NCBI GenBank assembly: GCA_012295275.1
Contig: CM022672.1
Location: forward strand, 30,171,059-30,235,058
Reading direction: 5' to 3'
Source of the DNA: Chrysomallon squamiferum
Lineage: Eukaryota > Mollusca > Gastropoda > Neomphalida > Peltospiridae
Length of the DNA: 64,000 bases
The position numbers and the translations under genes are program-made. Below, in pieces: positions 1 to 13,280 of the stretch; the stretch's first letter is position 1; each line of letters starts with the position of its first letter. Under the pieces are notes generated by a model that saw nothing but the letters and a program-made list of their open reading frames with translations, ran no database searches and was not told the origin of the DNA.

Positions 1-1
1 A

Positions 2-1966
2 CTACACAGACTTGAAGCAGAAGGAATAGTAGAAAAGGTGGATTTTTCTGAATGGGCTTCTCCTATTGTACCTGTTTTAAAACCTGACAACACCATTCGC
101 ATTTGTGGCGATTACAAGGTTACCATAAATCCTGTGTTGGAAGTGCCTGAATACACTTTGCCCACTGCAGAAGACATTTTAGTTGCTTGATGAAGAGTCA
201 TGAAATTCTGTCACAGTCAGTACTCACCTTGCACTTTATCGCTATACAAGGTTGCCGTTTAGCGTTGTTGCAGCGCCTGCTATTTTTCAGCAAACTATGG
301 ACAAAGTGCTTCAAGGGCTAAAAGGTGTAGGTTACATTTTGGATGACATCATAGTCACTGGAAAGGATGACACCGAACACTTGAAACATTTGAAAAACAC
401 TTTGAAACACCTAAAAACAAATATGGAATTCAACTGAAAAAGTCCAAGTGTGCATTGATGAAAGATGAAGTTGAGTACTTTGCATTTATTGTGAACAAAA
501 CTAGGATTCAACCTTATAAAAGAAAAGCTGAAGCTATTCTGAAAGTGCCTGAATCTAAGAACAAGAGTGAGTTGCAATCTTGATTAGGTATTGTGAATTA
601 CTATCGCAAGTTTGTACCCAACACGTCAACAGTGGTGGCACCGCTAACAGTGTTGTTAACCAAAGACTCAGAGTGGAAATGGAGTGACGATTGTCACCAA
701 GCATTTTCCAAAGTGGGGAAAACTGTTAGCATCATCTAAAATTCTTGTAAAATTCTTGGTATGACTCGATGAAACCAGTAATGTTGGCAGTAGATGCATC
801 TGTGCATGGTCTTGGAGCGGTAATATCACATGGAAATGAAGGATCAGATAGGCCAATAGCATACGCTTCTAGAACTCTGACATCAGCAGAATGCAAGTAT
901 TCCCAAATTGAGAAAGAAGCACTGGCAATAATTTTTGGAATACACAAGTTCCATCAGTACCTGTATGGTAGAAGATTTACTTTGTTCACAGATCATAAAC
1001 CACTGACAATGATTCTTGGACCTAAAAAGAATATTCCTGTTCTGACAGCTTCTCCACTACAGCGTTGGGCTATTCAGTTAGCTGCATATCAGTTTGACAT
1101 TAAGTACAGAAAAACTACCAAAAATGGAAATGCTGATGCATTGTCCCAAATACCACTTCTGCAAACTGAAGAAATATCTGAAAGTGTGTTTTGGCATGAA
1201 GACAAGCAAGCAATGAGAAATCAAGTCAATGGATTACCTATCACTGCAAGGAATATTGAGAAAGCAACTGAAGTTGACAAAGTGTTATCTCGGGTTGTAC
1301 ATTATAACATGTATGGATGGCCAAAAGAGTCTTCTATTTCATCTGAGCTGTTACCGTATTTCAGAGTGAAAGATGAATTAACAGTGGAGGAGCATTGTCT
1401 TCTCAGAGAATGCGAGTGATTATTCCCGATAAATATCGAACAGATATTCTGTATTATCTTCATGAAAATCATCCTGGAATTGTGCAAATGAAATCTTTGG
1501 CTAGACTGCATGTGTGGTGGCCTCATACAGAAAGTTAGCAAGTGTAAGCATTGCCAACTACAACAAACAGTCAGGCCAAAAAGTTTAGCTAATGCATGGA
1601 TTTGGCCAACCAAACCATTCAAAGAATACATGTAGATTTTGCTGGACCATTCATGAAAGAAATGTTCATGATTGTGGTGGATGCACATTCTAAATGGATG
1701 GAAGTTTTTTGTGTGTCCAGTACCAGAGCAATGCATGCAGTAAAGACATTGAGAAATCTCTTTGCAAGTTATGGAATGGCAGAGCAGTTGATTTCTGATA
1801 ATGGACCTCAGTTTGTTGCAGGGGAATTTGAAACATTTCTTAAGGAAAATGGAGTGAAACAAATCAAATCAGCTCCATACCATCCAAGTTCAAATGGTGA
1901 GGCAGAAAGAGCTGTTCGTACTTTCAAAACTGCAATAAAAACAGTTGAACATGAGTCACGAACCAT
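2..1966 (+). mobile_element. Degraded Ty3/gypsy LTR retrotransposon, pol fragment (RT, RNase H, integrase)
   Basis: The left edge enters a gypsy-type pol region. Positions 2-190 read as the front of a reverse transcriptase (a stretch resembling the RT N-terminal half, ending at a TGA). Positions 252-437 hold the RT active-site region with a YILDDI motif (a variant of YxDD with one extra residue before DD). Positions 769-1419 encode an RNase H domain (VDAS near the start, TDHKPL later). Positions 1596-1960 encode the integrase core with its three acidic positions (HVDFAG, SDNGPQ, NGEAER). The copy is interrupted by stops and frame changes at about 190, 437-580, 740-770 and 1419-1590, so it is a dead copy. 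No LTR, gag or protease is visible; the 5' part lies outside the window. Family-level placement (K02A2.6-like metazoan gypsy) is inferred from the RT/RNase H style. Confidence 0.9.
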
Positions 1967-2272
1967 GAACAATCTTATCAGACTCAGAGTCGGCTACTTA
2001 CCAACCTAAACGCAATCAGATTTATAAGTAAAAGCACCACATCACCCAAATGCAGCTGTGGACTTTCTGAAACCATGAAACACTACCTATTTCACTGACC
2101 AGTTTATACCCAGGAACGACTAACATTACGTGATACATTGGACAAACTAAAACTCGAGTTCACACTTCGAAACATCTTGGCACCAGACATGAAATATAGA
2201 GGGCTAGTCCTCGGTGCAGTAACAACTTACATTATTGAACACAAAACACAAACTTTAAACTCAAAGAGATGA
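1967..2272 (+). mobile_element. LINE (non-LTR retrotransposon) ORF2 C-terminal fragment
   Basis: Directly after the integrase the reading changes to a pattern typical of LINE ORF2 C-termini: a run like LIRLRVGYL, a serine-rich linker, then a CxCG...H...H zinc-knuckle-like region followed by a YTQERLTLRDTL helix, and a stop at 2270-2272. A frame slip occurs near 2000 and the expected final cysteine codon of the knuckle is a TGA at about 2097-2099, so it is broken. The first part is fused in one open frame with the gypsy integrase, so the join lies near 1960-1975. Recognition rests on the motif pattern; the LINE clade is not resolved. Confidence 0.6.
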
Positions 2273-3200
2273 AAGTTTGATTGATTTTTTATTTATTTAT
2301 TAACACAATTACAATCAAACACATCAAACAAACACACCATATAGAAAACCAAAACAAGAAATAAACAAATTGATTGACTTACAGATTGATTAGTTGAGCA
2401 GCCGATTGATCTTCTGATGGATCGGGTGATTCACAAATTAATTCACTAGCCAATTAGACTAATATAACAAACATAATAATAATTTAAAAAATACTTACTT
2501 TCGGATTATAGGACCCAATAGGTTATTGGAACTTAAAACTGTACATAATATATGTAAACAAGTTAACTACGTTCATATTCTTATTCTTTTCAGGTTCACA
2601 ACTAAACTTTTCATTTCAGGCTTGAAAGAAAGAAATTAAAAATTAAATAACCTAACATAGATCAAATGAAATTTTGTCAACACTTGTAAATATGTTCTGC
2701 ACAAATTGACTACTAGTGTTTTAATTACTGATGTTGCTCATGTTAAACCAATAAAAATACCATTGGCAAGAGAAAAAAAGAAAAGAATAAAGGTTGGGAA
2801 TTGTTGGATGATAAAGAAACAGCCAGCAAGGAGATGAAAATGTCAAGAGCACCCAAGAACTGAACAGCAACACGAACCTGATGATGAAAACAACAGATTG
2901 AATGAACTGCACAAGTCACAGACCACCAACAAATGGAAAACAACAACAAAACGCTGCAGCCAGTTCGTTGCGATTTGATCTGTTCAACCCTCTCTTGTGT
3001 CCCGCAATAATAACGAGAAGCCCTTTCTCTTTACCGAAACTCTTTTCTGTGACAGACACACCTGCTGGCCTGTCAGAGCGCGAGCCTGTTGTAGACGTGC
3101 TTCACAACAGCTGGCTCTGATTAGCACGTTAAATTTTTTCCATTCCATTCCATCAATAATAAAAAGGTATGAACCAATTCAATTAATTTGATCTAGACAA

Positions 3201-3236
<36 letters not shown>

Positions 3237-4637
3237 ATAAGTTAATGGTTAGTTCAAGAAAATGTCTATAAAATGAGAGAGAGAGAGAAAATACTTGTTT
3301 GGAAGTATAAAAATATAGTTAAGCTTGTTCTAAGCATCATCATATTTCCACTTTAAATTAAACAAAATAAGAAATCAGTATGAAGGATAATAAAATAAAA
3401 AATTAACAAATTAAGAAACATAAATAAAACTATACATACATACATGTTAAAATTATTATTTTGAAAATTAATATGAGATTTGGTCACACTGTCAGTGTCA
3501 CGTTCAATGATTAATTCGTGACACTAATTTTGGATCATGAAGGTAATTGATTTATTTATTTTCATTATTTTCATTATTTATTAATTTAGGATTATGAAGA
3601 TAACCGATTTATTTATTCTTATTATTTTATTATAATTATCAGCTTAAAGTAAACAATAACAATCAACATTCTCAAACCCACGAATACATTTTATTTTCTC
3701 CATCATCAAACTCTTTCCAAACTCTTCTGTTTGTAAAACAGCTAATAATATTTAAATCATAATAACCGGCTGTAACAGATATTAATTGCAATCTTGGTTT
3801 CTATGCGTTGTGCAATATTTAAATTATGGTCCGATTTTCACTTTTAAACTGCTCCTTTTATTCCCTCTAGTTTATGACAGAAAGTCGTTACATAAAAATA
3901 ATATTAATTAAATTATATTCTTAATGACAGTAAATGACAAGTTAACAAGCATATAAATACAGTCTAAATTTAATTAGTTTGCATAATGAAATACATACAA
4001 CTTCACTTATTCATGATTTTCGCGTTCCGCATTCCAGTTAAATTCAAAGTAAAACTGCAACCGTTTACTGTAAAAAGCTACGCTACGCATTAAAACCCAT
4101 AAACACTTGTTTTTGGATGGAAAAAAAGGTATTACTTTCAGTTTATTCTTGATTGTTTCATATAATTTAATCATGGAGTAGACTAAAAATATATTTCCTA
4201 TTTTATTTTTCCTTTATATGTTGATAATATAATAAATGACAAATGGCTACTTTGAAAGTTCAGAATATAGAAGATCAAAATTTAGAATCGAAACATAAAA
4301 GGAAAGAATTAAATAAAACACGAACTAACAAAAGTTTCGATCTCCACATCCAACCTGTTTTAGAAAATAGATCAGAGAATCTATATTTCATAAGTTAAAA
4401 GAAAAATAGACGTTTGAAAGTTAACTATCTTCAATTAGTTTTTTAAGATAACTAAAAACAAAATCGAAAATGCATAAATTATTAACACACTAGAAATGTT
4501 AGATTTTGTTTGTTAAATGTGACATCCAGACCAAACTAATTTTATCATTATTTTTTATTACTGTCATTGTGTTATATCTGTTACAAGTGTAATATAATAA
4601 TAATTATTATTCCTATATTTTTCTTCTTCGTCTTCTT

Positions 4638-4668
<31 letters not shown>

Positions 4669-4689
4669 TTATTATTATTTTTATTTTGC
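2273..4689. other. Non-coding region 5' of the TTF1-like gene
   Basis: No supported coding exon is seen. About 2280-2700 is A/T-rich transposon-flank-like sequence. Positions 2760-3130 are noticeably less A/T-rich and could be an old repeat or an LTR remnant, but no clear ends were found. A (GT)n tract lies at about 3203-3234, and a (CTT)n tract at 4621-4667 forms the polypyrimidine stretch just before the acceptor at 4688-4690. Because that acceptor precedes the first coding exon, a 5' UTR exon and promoter of the TTF1-like gene should lie upstream, but I cannot place them. Confidence 0.5.
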
Positions 4690-4705
4690 AGAAAGATTTC
4701 AAGTA

Positions 4706-7474
4706 ATGACAGAAAACAAACAATACAATATTATCTTAGATGAAGTGAATTCTGCAAATGAAATGGAAAATGGAAAACATAGAAAAAGGAAAAAAATGAA
4801 AAGATCTAGAACAGTAGAAGAATCTGTTGATTCAGATGAAGAGACATGCACACCTTTCACTTCAGTAAACAACAAACATGAAGTGACATCATTAACAGAA
4901 AACATCGTAAATCAGACCAATTCAGAAATTGAAAAGAAAAAAAGAAAAAGAAAAAAGGAGAAAAAGTCGAGAAATGAAGAAGACTTCATTGATTGCAAAA
5001 CTTTCACTCCAGAAAACAACATTCATGAAGAGACATCATCAACAGAAAACATTATCTTAGATAATGTGAATTCTGTAAGTGATTCAGAGGATGGAAACAA
5101 ATATTCTAAAAGGAAAAAGAAGAAAAAGCATAAAACAATGGAAGAAACAGACAAACAAGTGCTGAAACCACCAACAGATAAATTTCCATTAGACACAATG
5201 AATTCAGAGGATGGAAAAAAGTCTTCTAAAAGGAAAAAAAAGAAAAAGTCTAAAACAAAACAATTCATTGATTCCTCTTCATTAAGCGAACACCATGAAG
5301 CAACATCATTGACGGAAGGTGCTCCAGCAGATGTTAATGTAGTTGATGCGAATAAGAATGTGTTGGTGAAGAAACCGATTATTCCACTGTGGGTGCCAGA
5401 TGAGGTGTCGGAGATTATTCATGGCAGTAACAGAGTAACAGAAACATTGATGAGAAATTCTGATTATCTACTACACAATCTTGGTTAGGTTTTTAGTTCT
5501 ACCAGTATTATCCCAATCCTTATGTCTTTTCATAACTTGCTTGTCTGTCTGTCTGTGTGTGTGTGTGATCCATTCTTGCTAACCGTAAGAGAGTGGTGCA
5601 TTATAAGCCTGTTTGTATGGTTCCTGCTGAATGGTCCTTAATCAAATGGTACAAAAAATTATTGGTATTAAGTGCTGCTATAAGAATTTGTCAGTTATTC
5701 AGGTTCATGTAATTAAAAATTCCTTTTTACTGTTATCAGTTCTTCAACATTTAAGTTGTTTTATGTCTGTATCGTTAAAATAAAAATGAAAACTACATAT
5801 TATTTATATATGTATGTAAGTATGTATGTATGTATGCATGTTAGCGAAAATATGTATTATCAGGAAATATGCATAATGCTTCAGTATTTCATAAAATGTG
5901 TCTAATATCCGATTCACTCAGTAAACTAGCTGTGCTTTAAAAGAAAACCATTTAAACATTTCCAGGCATACGGGTTAGAAAAGGATTCTGGACACCGGAA
6001 GAAGATCGAATTTTGAAGAAGAATTACAAAAGAGCTTTGAAGGTTTGTATTAGTGTTTGTGTGTTGTATATGTGCTTTATAAGTAAACTTATCTGGATTC
6101 GGCAGTTGAGGAAATGAACACAGCTATTGAAAGTTGACTACTCCAGGCATAAATACAACATGAAATTATCACAAGTTGTTATCTTGTTGTCTTTAACCCA
6201 ATAGCCGATATGTTTTTCATGCTGGGCTGTTGTTATTCATTTATTTGTGTGTTGTCTTCATTTATGTAACTAGTGTTTTTCAGCTGTTATTCTCCTACAC
6301 AAAATATGTTGGCAACATGTTGAAATTTATTGTTGTCAGTAAACACCTTTCAGCAGGCTTTCCCAATCCTGAGAAAGCACCCACCCAGGAGAAATCCACT
6401 CGATTAAGATCTGTCAACAAATTCATTACTTTATTTGTTATTAATGCCTTTTAGAAAACAGCATCAGAAACCAAAAACAAAGTTCTTTGTATGTATTAAA
6501 TTACAGTTTCATTGTGTATAGGTGTCATATTTTGACTACACTGTGTGTGTTTGCAGGTGTGTATATGTTGGCTGATATAATAAGTTAGTAACAACAAGAA
6601 ATACCTTTATTATGTAATTTGGAATTTTGTCACATTTGGTTTTTTACCTAGTTCTGACAACTAATTAAAAATGTATTCTTTTTTTCTTTTTGGAATAAAT
6701 TTTCGACATTGTAAAATTAAAAATTGATTGGTTTCTTTTTATACGTTCTTCAGGATATATGTAAAGATGATCACCAATATATTTTATACGTAACAAGCGA
6801 ATCACCTGCTCATTTACAAAAGCGAATTAGGGATATTATTCGGGAAACACGTTTCTACAGCAAACTTGGTAAGCTTATTTTATTCTTCAGTTTTCACGTT
6901 TCTGCTGATTCTTTGTTTTATTACTTCTGTTTTTTCATTCTTCTTTTTCTTCCATCTTTTTGTTTCATCTTACAGCAGACTTTTTTTTTTTTTTTTTTTT
7001 TGTTTTTTCACTTCTTGCTTCTCTTGTTATTTCATATTCACCTGTTTCTTTATTTCTTCTTTTTCTTCATTCCTTGTTTTCTTTTTTATTTCTTTTTATT
7101 TCTTCTTATTCTTTATTCCTCTGTTTTATTACTTCTGTTATGTCTTATTATTCACTTTTCTAGTATCTTCTTATTTTCCATTCATTTTTTTTTTTTTTTT
7201 TTTTTTAGTCTTGTTTCTTTTGATCATTTGGTCTCTTTATTTTTATTATTTTTTATTTATTATTATATTTTTTATTTCTTTTTTTTTTTTTTTGTCCTTT
7301 TCATTTTTCCACACACACACACAGAGAAGATATTATATTTTCTTGTTATTTATTTTTCTCATTTTCTCATATTTATCACTGATTTTGTTTGCACATTCAT
7401 CTTTTATCTTTATTGTTTTATTTTTCTTGCTGTTTATTTCAGTTCTTAAATAATATTTAAAACATTTCTACTCA

Positions 7475-7521
<47 letters not shown>

Positions 7522-10500
7522 CTGTAATATTTTTTTTTTTAATATAATAATTTATTAATTCTGTAGTGTTTTGGTTATGAATTACTGTCAGTGTTTCAAA
7601 TACATATTCAAAACAGGTACAGTATACTGACTATTAGTTATCTGTTTAAATTTATTAATTTCCTGTTTTTATTATTATTTATTTTGTTTGCTGACATATA
7701 AGGAATATAGTCACATACAACTGTTTTCTGACAATAAGGTCATTGAGTTATTTATTTTCAAATATTTACCACCATATCAAACAACGTCCCTGTATTATTC
7801 TTTATATTATTTGTCATTTTAATAACAAGAATTAACTTAAATATACTCACAGATACCATTCTTGGAATAATTTGGTGAATTTATATTTCACTTTATCTTT
7901 TGATATCCATCACAAATTCTTTCTGCTGAAGTCAGACGTGGTTGCCACTGATGACGTCATAACCTAATGATTTCAAATGTTAAACATTTTATTTAATGTT
8001 GTTACATTACCAAGTGAGATTTTATAATGTTTAATGTTTTTTCATTTTTTTTTTCATTATATTTTATTATATTTTTAAAATTTATATTATTATTTTTTTT
8101 TTCATAAATAAATAAATCTACATTGTTTTAGAAATAGTAGTTTGTTCTGACTTACTAGTTTGACAGTTTTTCTTTTTTAACAAGAAACCTTAGGACTATG
8201 AATATAAGTACATCATGATATCTTGTAAACTTAAGATTCAATCTTTCTTCTTCAGCATCATTTCTTTTTAAGTTGAAACAAGTAAATTAAGAATAATTCA
8301 ACAGGTTTAAAAATCTCTAAATATAATTTTCAAAGATATCATCATAAACATATTTTTCTTAACAAATATTTCTTCTTTTTTCTTTTTTTAAATTTATTTA
8401 TTTATTTTTTAGTCACTAATTATAAACAATCAGTGTTGTAATGTGAAATATGATTGGGTAAGAGCGACATTACTCCAAAAATAGCACATACCTCAATAGA
8501 AACAAAAAAGATATATATATTAGAAATACGCAAAAAATAGATAATTCTTTGAAAAAGAATACAAAAAAAAAATTGTTTATATATAATCTAAACATATTAT
8601 TATATGCATTCAATTATTCATTCTTCTGTAACAGCAGTCAGATAAAACTGTTTATTGTAAGTGTGCAAAGCGTGTATCATACCATAACAGACAGACACAT
8701 TTTTAAAACATTTACTACATGCCATATTTGTTTCTTGTGTTACAGGTAAGAACTTGAACAGAACACCAAAGTCATGCCTAAGAAGAGCCAAACATATTTT
8801 TCAGCAATACAAAGTCAGTGGAAGGTGAATATAGTTTTATACTAGCTAAAGAGTGGTTCAGTATTAGATAATTCAGGTAGAGCTATTTTAATAATGTAGT
8901 GTCTGTGGGTGGACTGTGTGTGTGTGTGTGTGTGTGTGTGTTTCACAGACTTTAACACACACACACACAGACACATAGTCACACATACATACATACACAT
9001 ACATAGATATGTATATGCACATGCATATATACACACACATACACAGACACACACACAAACACACAGTTACATACATACATACATACACAGACATTCACAT
9101 GCTTAACATATGTGCATGCATATTTTTATACACACAGACATAGACACACACACTGACACACAGCCAGACAGTTATGGACATAAAATGTTGCAGGTTTACA
9201 GAAGAGGAGAAGCAGGAATTGGAGAGACTTGTAGACAAGTATGGACCCAAGTGGCTCAAAATAGGAAGAATGATGGGAAGGTCTCCTGATTCAGTGTCTG
9301 CCTTCTACTACCAGATAAGAAGCAAAGGAGGTAAGACTTCTGTTATAGTGTTTCCCCCAGACTGGAAAAGAGGGATTTTTTTCTTCTTCTTTTTTTTACC
9401 ACCTGTCATCAAAAGGGCAGTGTTGACAAAGTGTCATAGTCAAACTTTTGTAATTATTTGTTAAAAACTGTCATTTCTATTTTTTTTATTAGCCCCAAAA
9501 AGTGTTGTTTGTATTTGTTTATTGGCACTAAAATGTACTGTTCATATTTGTTTATTACTGGTAAAAAGTGTCATTTGCATTTGTTTATTGGCGCTAAAAA
9601 GTGTCATTTGTATTTGTTTATCAGCGCTAAAAAGTGTCATTGGTATTTGTTTATCAGCCTTTCATTTGTATTTGCACTAAAAAATTTGTATTTACTGTGT
9701 CATTGTTTATTTGTTTATTAAAAAGTGTCATTGGTATTTGTTTATTGGCACTAAAAAGTGTCATTGGTATTTGTTTATTGGCACTAAAAAGTGTCATTGG
9801 TATTTGTTTATCAGCGTTAAAAAGTGTCATTGGTATTTGTTTATTGGCACTAAAAAGTGTCATTGGTATTTGTTTATTGGCACTAAAAAGTGTCATTGGT
9901 ATTTGTTTATTGGCACTAAAAAGTGTTGTTTGTATTTGTTTATTGGTGCTAAAAAGTGTCATTTGTATTTGTTTATCAGCGCTAAAAAGTGTCATTTGTA
10001 TTTGTTTATCAGCCTAAAAAGTGTCATTTGTATTTGTTTATCAGCGCTAAAAAGTGTCATTGGTATTTGTTTATTGGCACTAAAAAGTGTCATTGGTATT
10101 TGTTTATTTGTCATTGGTTGGCACTAAAAAGTGTCATTGGTATTTGTTTATCAGCGTTAAAAAGTGTCATTGGTATTTGTTTATTGGCACTAAAAAGTGT
10201 CATTGGTATTTGTTTATTGGTGCTAAAAAGTGTTGTTTGTATTTGTTTATTGGTGCTAAAAAGGTGTCGTTTGTATTTGTTTTTTAGTGTTGAAAATTAA
10301 TATTTGCTTGACAGATCAATGCCTGCAGATGACAATAATTACAGACTTATTTGAGGCAATATTGCAGTAATTATCATCATGTTTTACAGACAATTTAGAC
10401 AAATGAGGGCAGACATTTTCTGAATTTCAGGCACAATGGTGGCCCCAAAATGTTGCAGGGTGGCCGGCCATCCTATTCCTGCATATGAACAAATCTATAT

Positions 10501-10584
10501 TAAACATGTTTCTCATGCTAGGACATATTTTGCTGATAATAAAAGGTGTTACAAGTGTCTTGCTAACAGGATGATTTAACAGTA

Positions 10585-10631
<47 letters not shown>

Positions 10632-12202
10632 AAGCTGGTTTTCAAAACATGCACATATATGAAAACATACATGCATGTATTGGAAGAAATAATAAAAAAA
10701 AATTAATTATCATGTTTCGGTCTTTTTATTTTTTATTTTTATTTTATTTTTATTTTTTTTGAGATGCTGTATACTATGTTTGGCTCCGAAATTAAACCAG
10801 ATATATATTTATTTATTTTATTTTTTTATTATTATTATTAATTTATCTATTTATTTATTTATTAATTTATTTATATGTTTATTTATTTTTATTATTTTTA
10901 TTTATTTATTTGTTTGTTAATAAAGGTAAAGGAAGATTCTCAGATCTAGAAACACAACAACTGCGCGAGGCTGTAGAAGATGTAATGAAAAAGCACAACA
11001 TTCCTAGTGACCAGTACCGACATCTTCCCTGGGCAGAGATAGCCAGCAAAGTGCCCACTCGGACAGTGTGTCAGTGCAAGAAACACTGGTTTGTCCACTA
11101 CCTGGTCAGTGAATCAGCACTGGCCATTTGTTTTATCTTTCATCTGTCAAAAGAGAGAAAAATTTAGAAATTTAGTTTTTGTTTGGGACTATAATAGAAA
11201 TGTGACACTGATCATTAAGACATTATGGTAATGATGTTGGAAAACCAATTTCATTGAAATATTTAATGATTAGGCCATCGTGGAGTATTTGTGTGTGGAT
11301 GTGTTTCTTTCTTATATCTTTTTTTTTCTCCTTTTTTTCTCCAGTGTTAACTTAAGGCAGCAGATAGTCATGTTGTTTCTATTATAAAACAGATTACATA
11401 TAAAAAAAAAAAAAACATTTCAACTAATGACAAACTAGTTTCCCTAATATTTTTTGAATCCAGTCTTAAATTTTTTGTACAAATATAAACAAATACTTCA
11501 GTTCATCATTTAACAGAATAAATTAAGATAGTTTGTAAAAGTGATACATCCATGTATTAACTTCATTTTGCTTTTTTTTCTTGCAGGCTTTTTCGTATTC
11601 ATGATGACAGTAAAAATCATAAACGAGTATTTGGCAAGATAGAAAACAAAAGATTGTTCGTTAAACTGTGAGTAATTTACTTCTGGCAGTAGTTCACTTC
11701 TCATTCATAGGAATCTGGTTCACTGCTCTTAATGGAGTCTGATTGAACATTCCTTTGATTTAGTAACTAATTTGAATATCTCAAAAAAAAATTGTTTCTA
11801 ACAAAATAGCTAAATATATTATTTTAAATCTTTAAAAAATGTTGTTATAGATAATTATATTTTGATAAAAAAAGAATTAAAAAATTAAAATTTTAGCAAT
11901 TTATGAATTATTGGTTATTATATCTTTCTTTCTCATGTAAATGTTGTATTTAGGATCTAAATACAAAAATTCTTATAAATATAATTTTTTTTTATATATT
12001 TCCCTGTGTTTATTTTTTCATCTGTGGTGGTTTTTGTTTCAGAATAAATGAAGTTGAAGTAGCTCATGAGTTTGACATTGACTGGTCTGAGATTGCCAAG
12101 GAATTTGGCAAGTAAGTTTAGTGGTGAAGTGTCACCACTTCACAGTTGACAGATACTGAGTTCGTATCCCTGCACATGCTTCTGAGTCAGAACTCGTTTA
12201 CA

Positions 12203-12242
<40 letters not shown>

Positions 12243-13238
12243 TGTTTGTGTGTGTGTGAGGAAGCTCTGTCTATTTTTTTTATATATCTTTCAGTCCTGA
12301 ATAAAGACATTTCTGTATTAATTATATTAAAAGTTAAAAGTGCCTGTACATTTTGTAATTAAATAGTCATTTGATTTCATTCATTAAAATTACACTGAAA
12401 ATATTTTATTTTGCAAAAATTGAGATTCATTCTATTTATATTTTTTTGTCAATGATTATCATTTAAATTAGTTTAAATCAGTATATTTGAATTACATTTT
12501 AAACATTTTATTTAGAATTTTTTAAATTACACTTTTAATCAAGATCTTTTAAATCAGTTTAAATACCAGAATTTTGAATTACAGTTTAATTTGAGATATT
12601 TGTAAACTACAGTTTAAATGAAGATGATTTGAATAGCTCTGTTAGCAGCTTTTCACTAATGTATGACTAGTTACAAAAGCTGATAATTATGTCTACTAAT
12701 ATCTTTAAATTTTATTTACAGCAAGATGACACCAAAGTATTTACAGACATACTGGAATAAGTTAAAGAGACAGTATGTTCCTGATTTTTACACAATGTCT
12801 TTTGATGGTATGATTTTAAGTTTTCTTTATTATTTTTTACTTTTAAAAAAAATTTAAAATTTAAAAAAAAAAAAAATTTCATTGAACAATTAATGTCACC
12901 ACAATCATCATCACCATTTTTATTATTTTTATTAATTATAATTATTATTACTACTACTAATATTGTTTTTGTTATTTTTTTATAGTTACCATAGTTTTTA
13001 AAATATTACTTATTTTTGTTATTATTTACATTTTTATTAAATATCTTTATATTAATATGTAAATTGTACAGTTCAGATGTGATACTGTTCACAACATGAA
13101 AGTGTTTATTCTAAATACATAGTTACATATTCAATTTTATTATTATATTTTGCTTTTTGATCTGGTTATGGTGTCGAGATCTTTGCATATTCATCATTTT
13201 ATTACTTTAATTTGTCCATTATTAATATTATTTTATCT

Positions 13239-13280
<42 letters not shown>

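Noticed and set aside
1302-1862. 186-codon minus-strand open frame
   Set aside because: It is antisense to the gypsy RNase H/integrase region and has no domain of its own.
6724-7453. Long Phe/Leu-rich open frames of about 200-240 codons
   Set aside because: Only the first 115 bp are a real TTF1-like exon (6754-6868); the rest is T-rich intron DNA.
9458-10300. Several overlapping open frames on both strands with 11-residue repeats
   Set aside because: They are an arithmetic result of a 33-bp minisatellite within an intron; no start context, domain or composition suggests coding.
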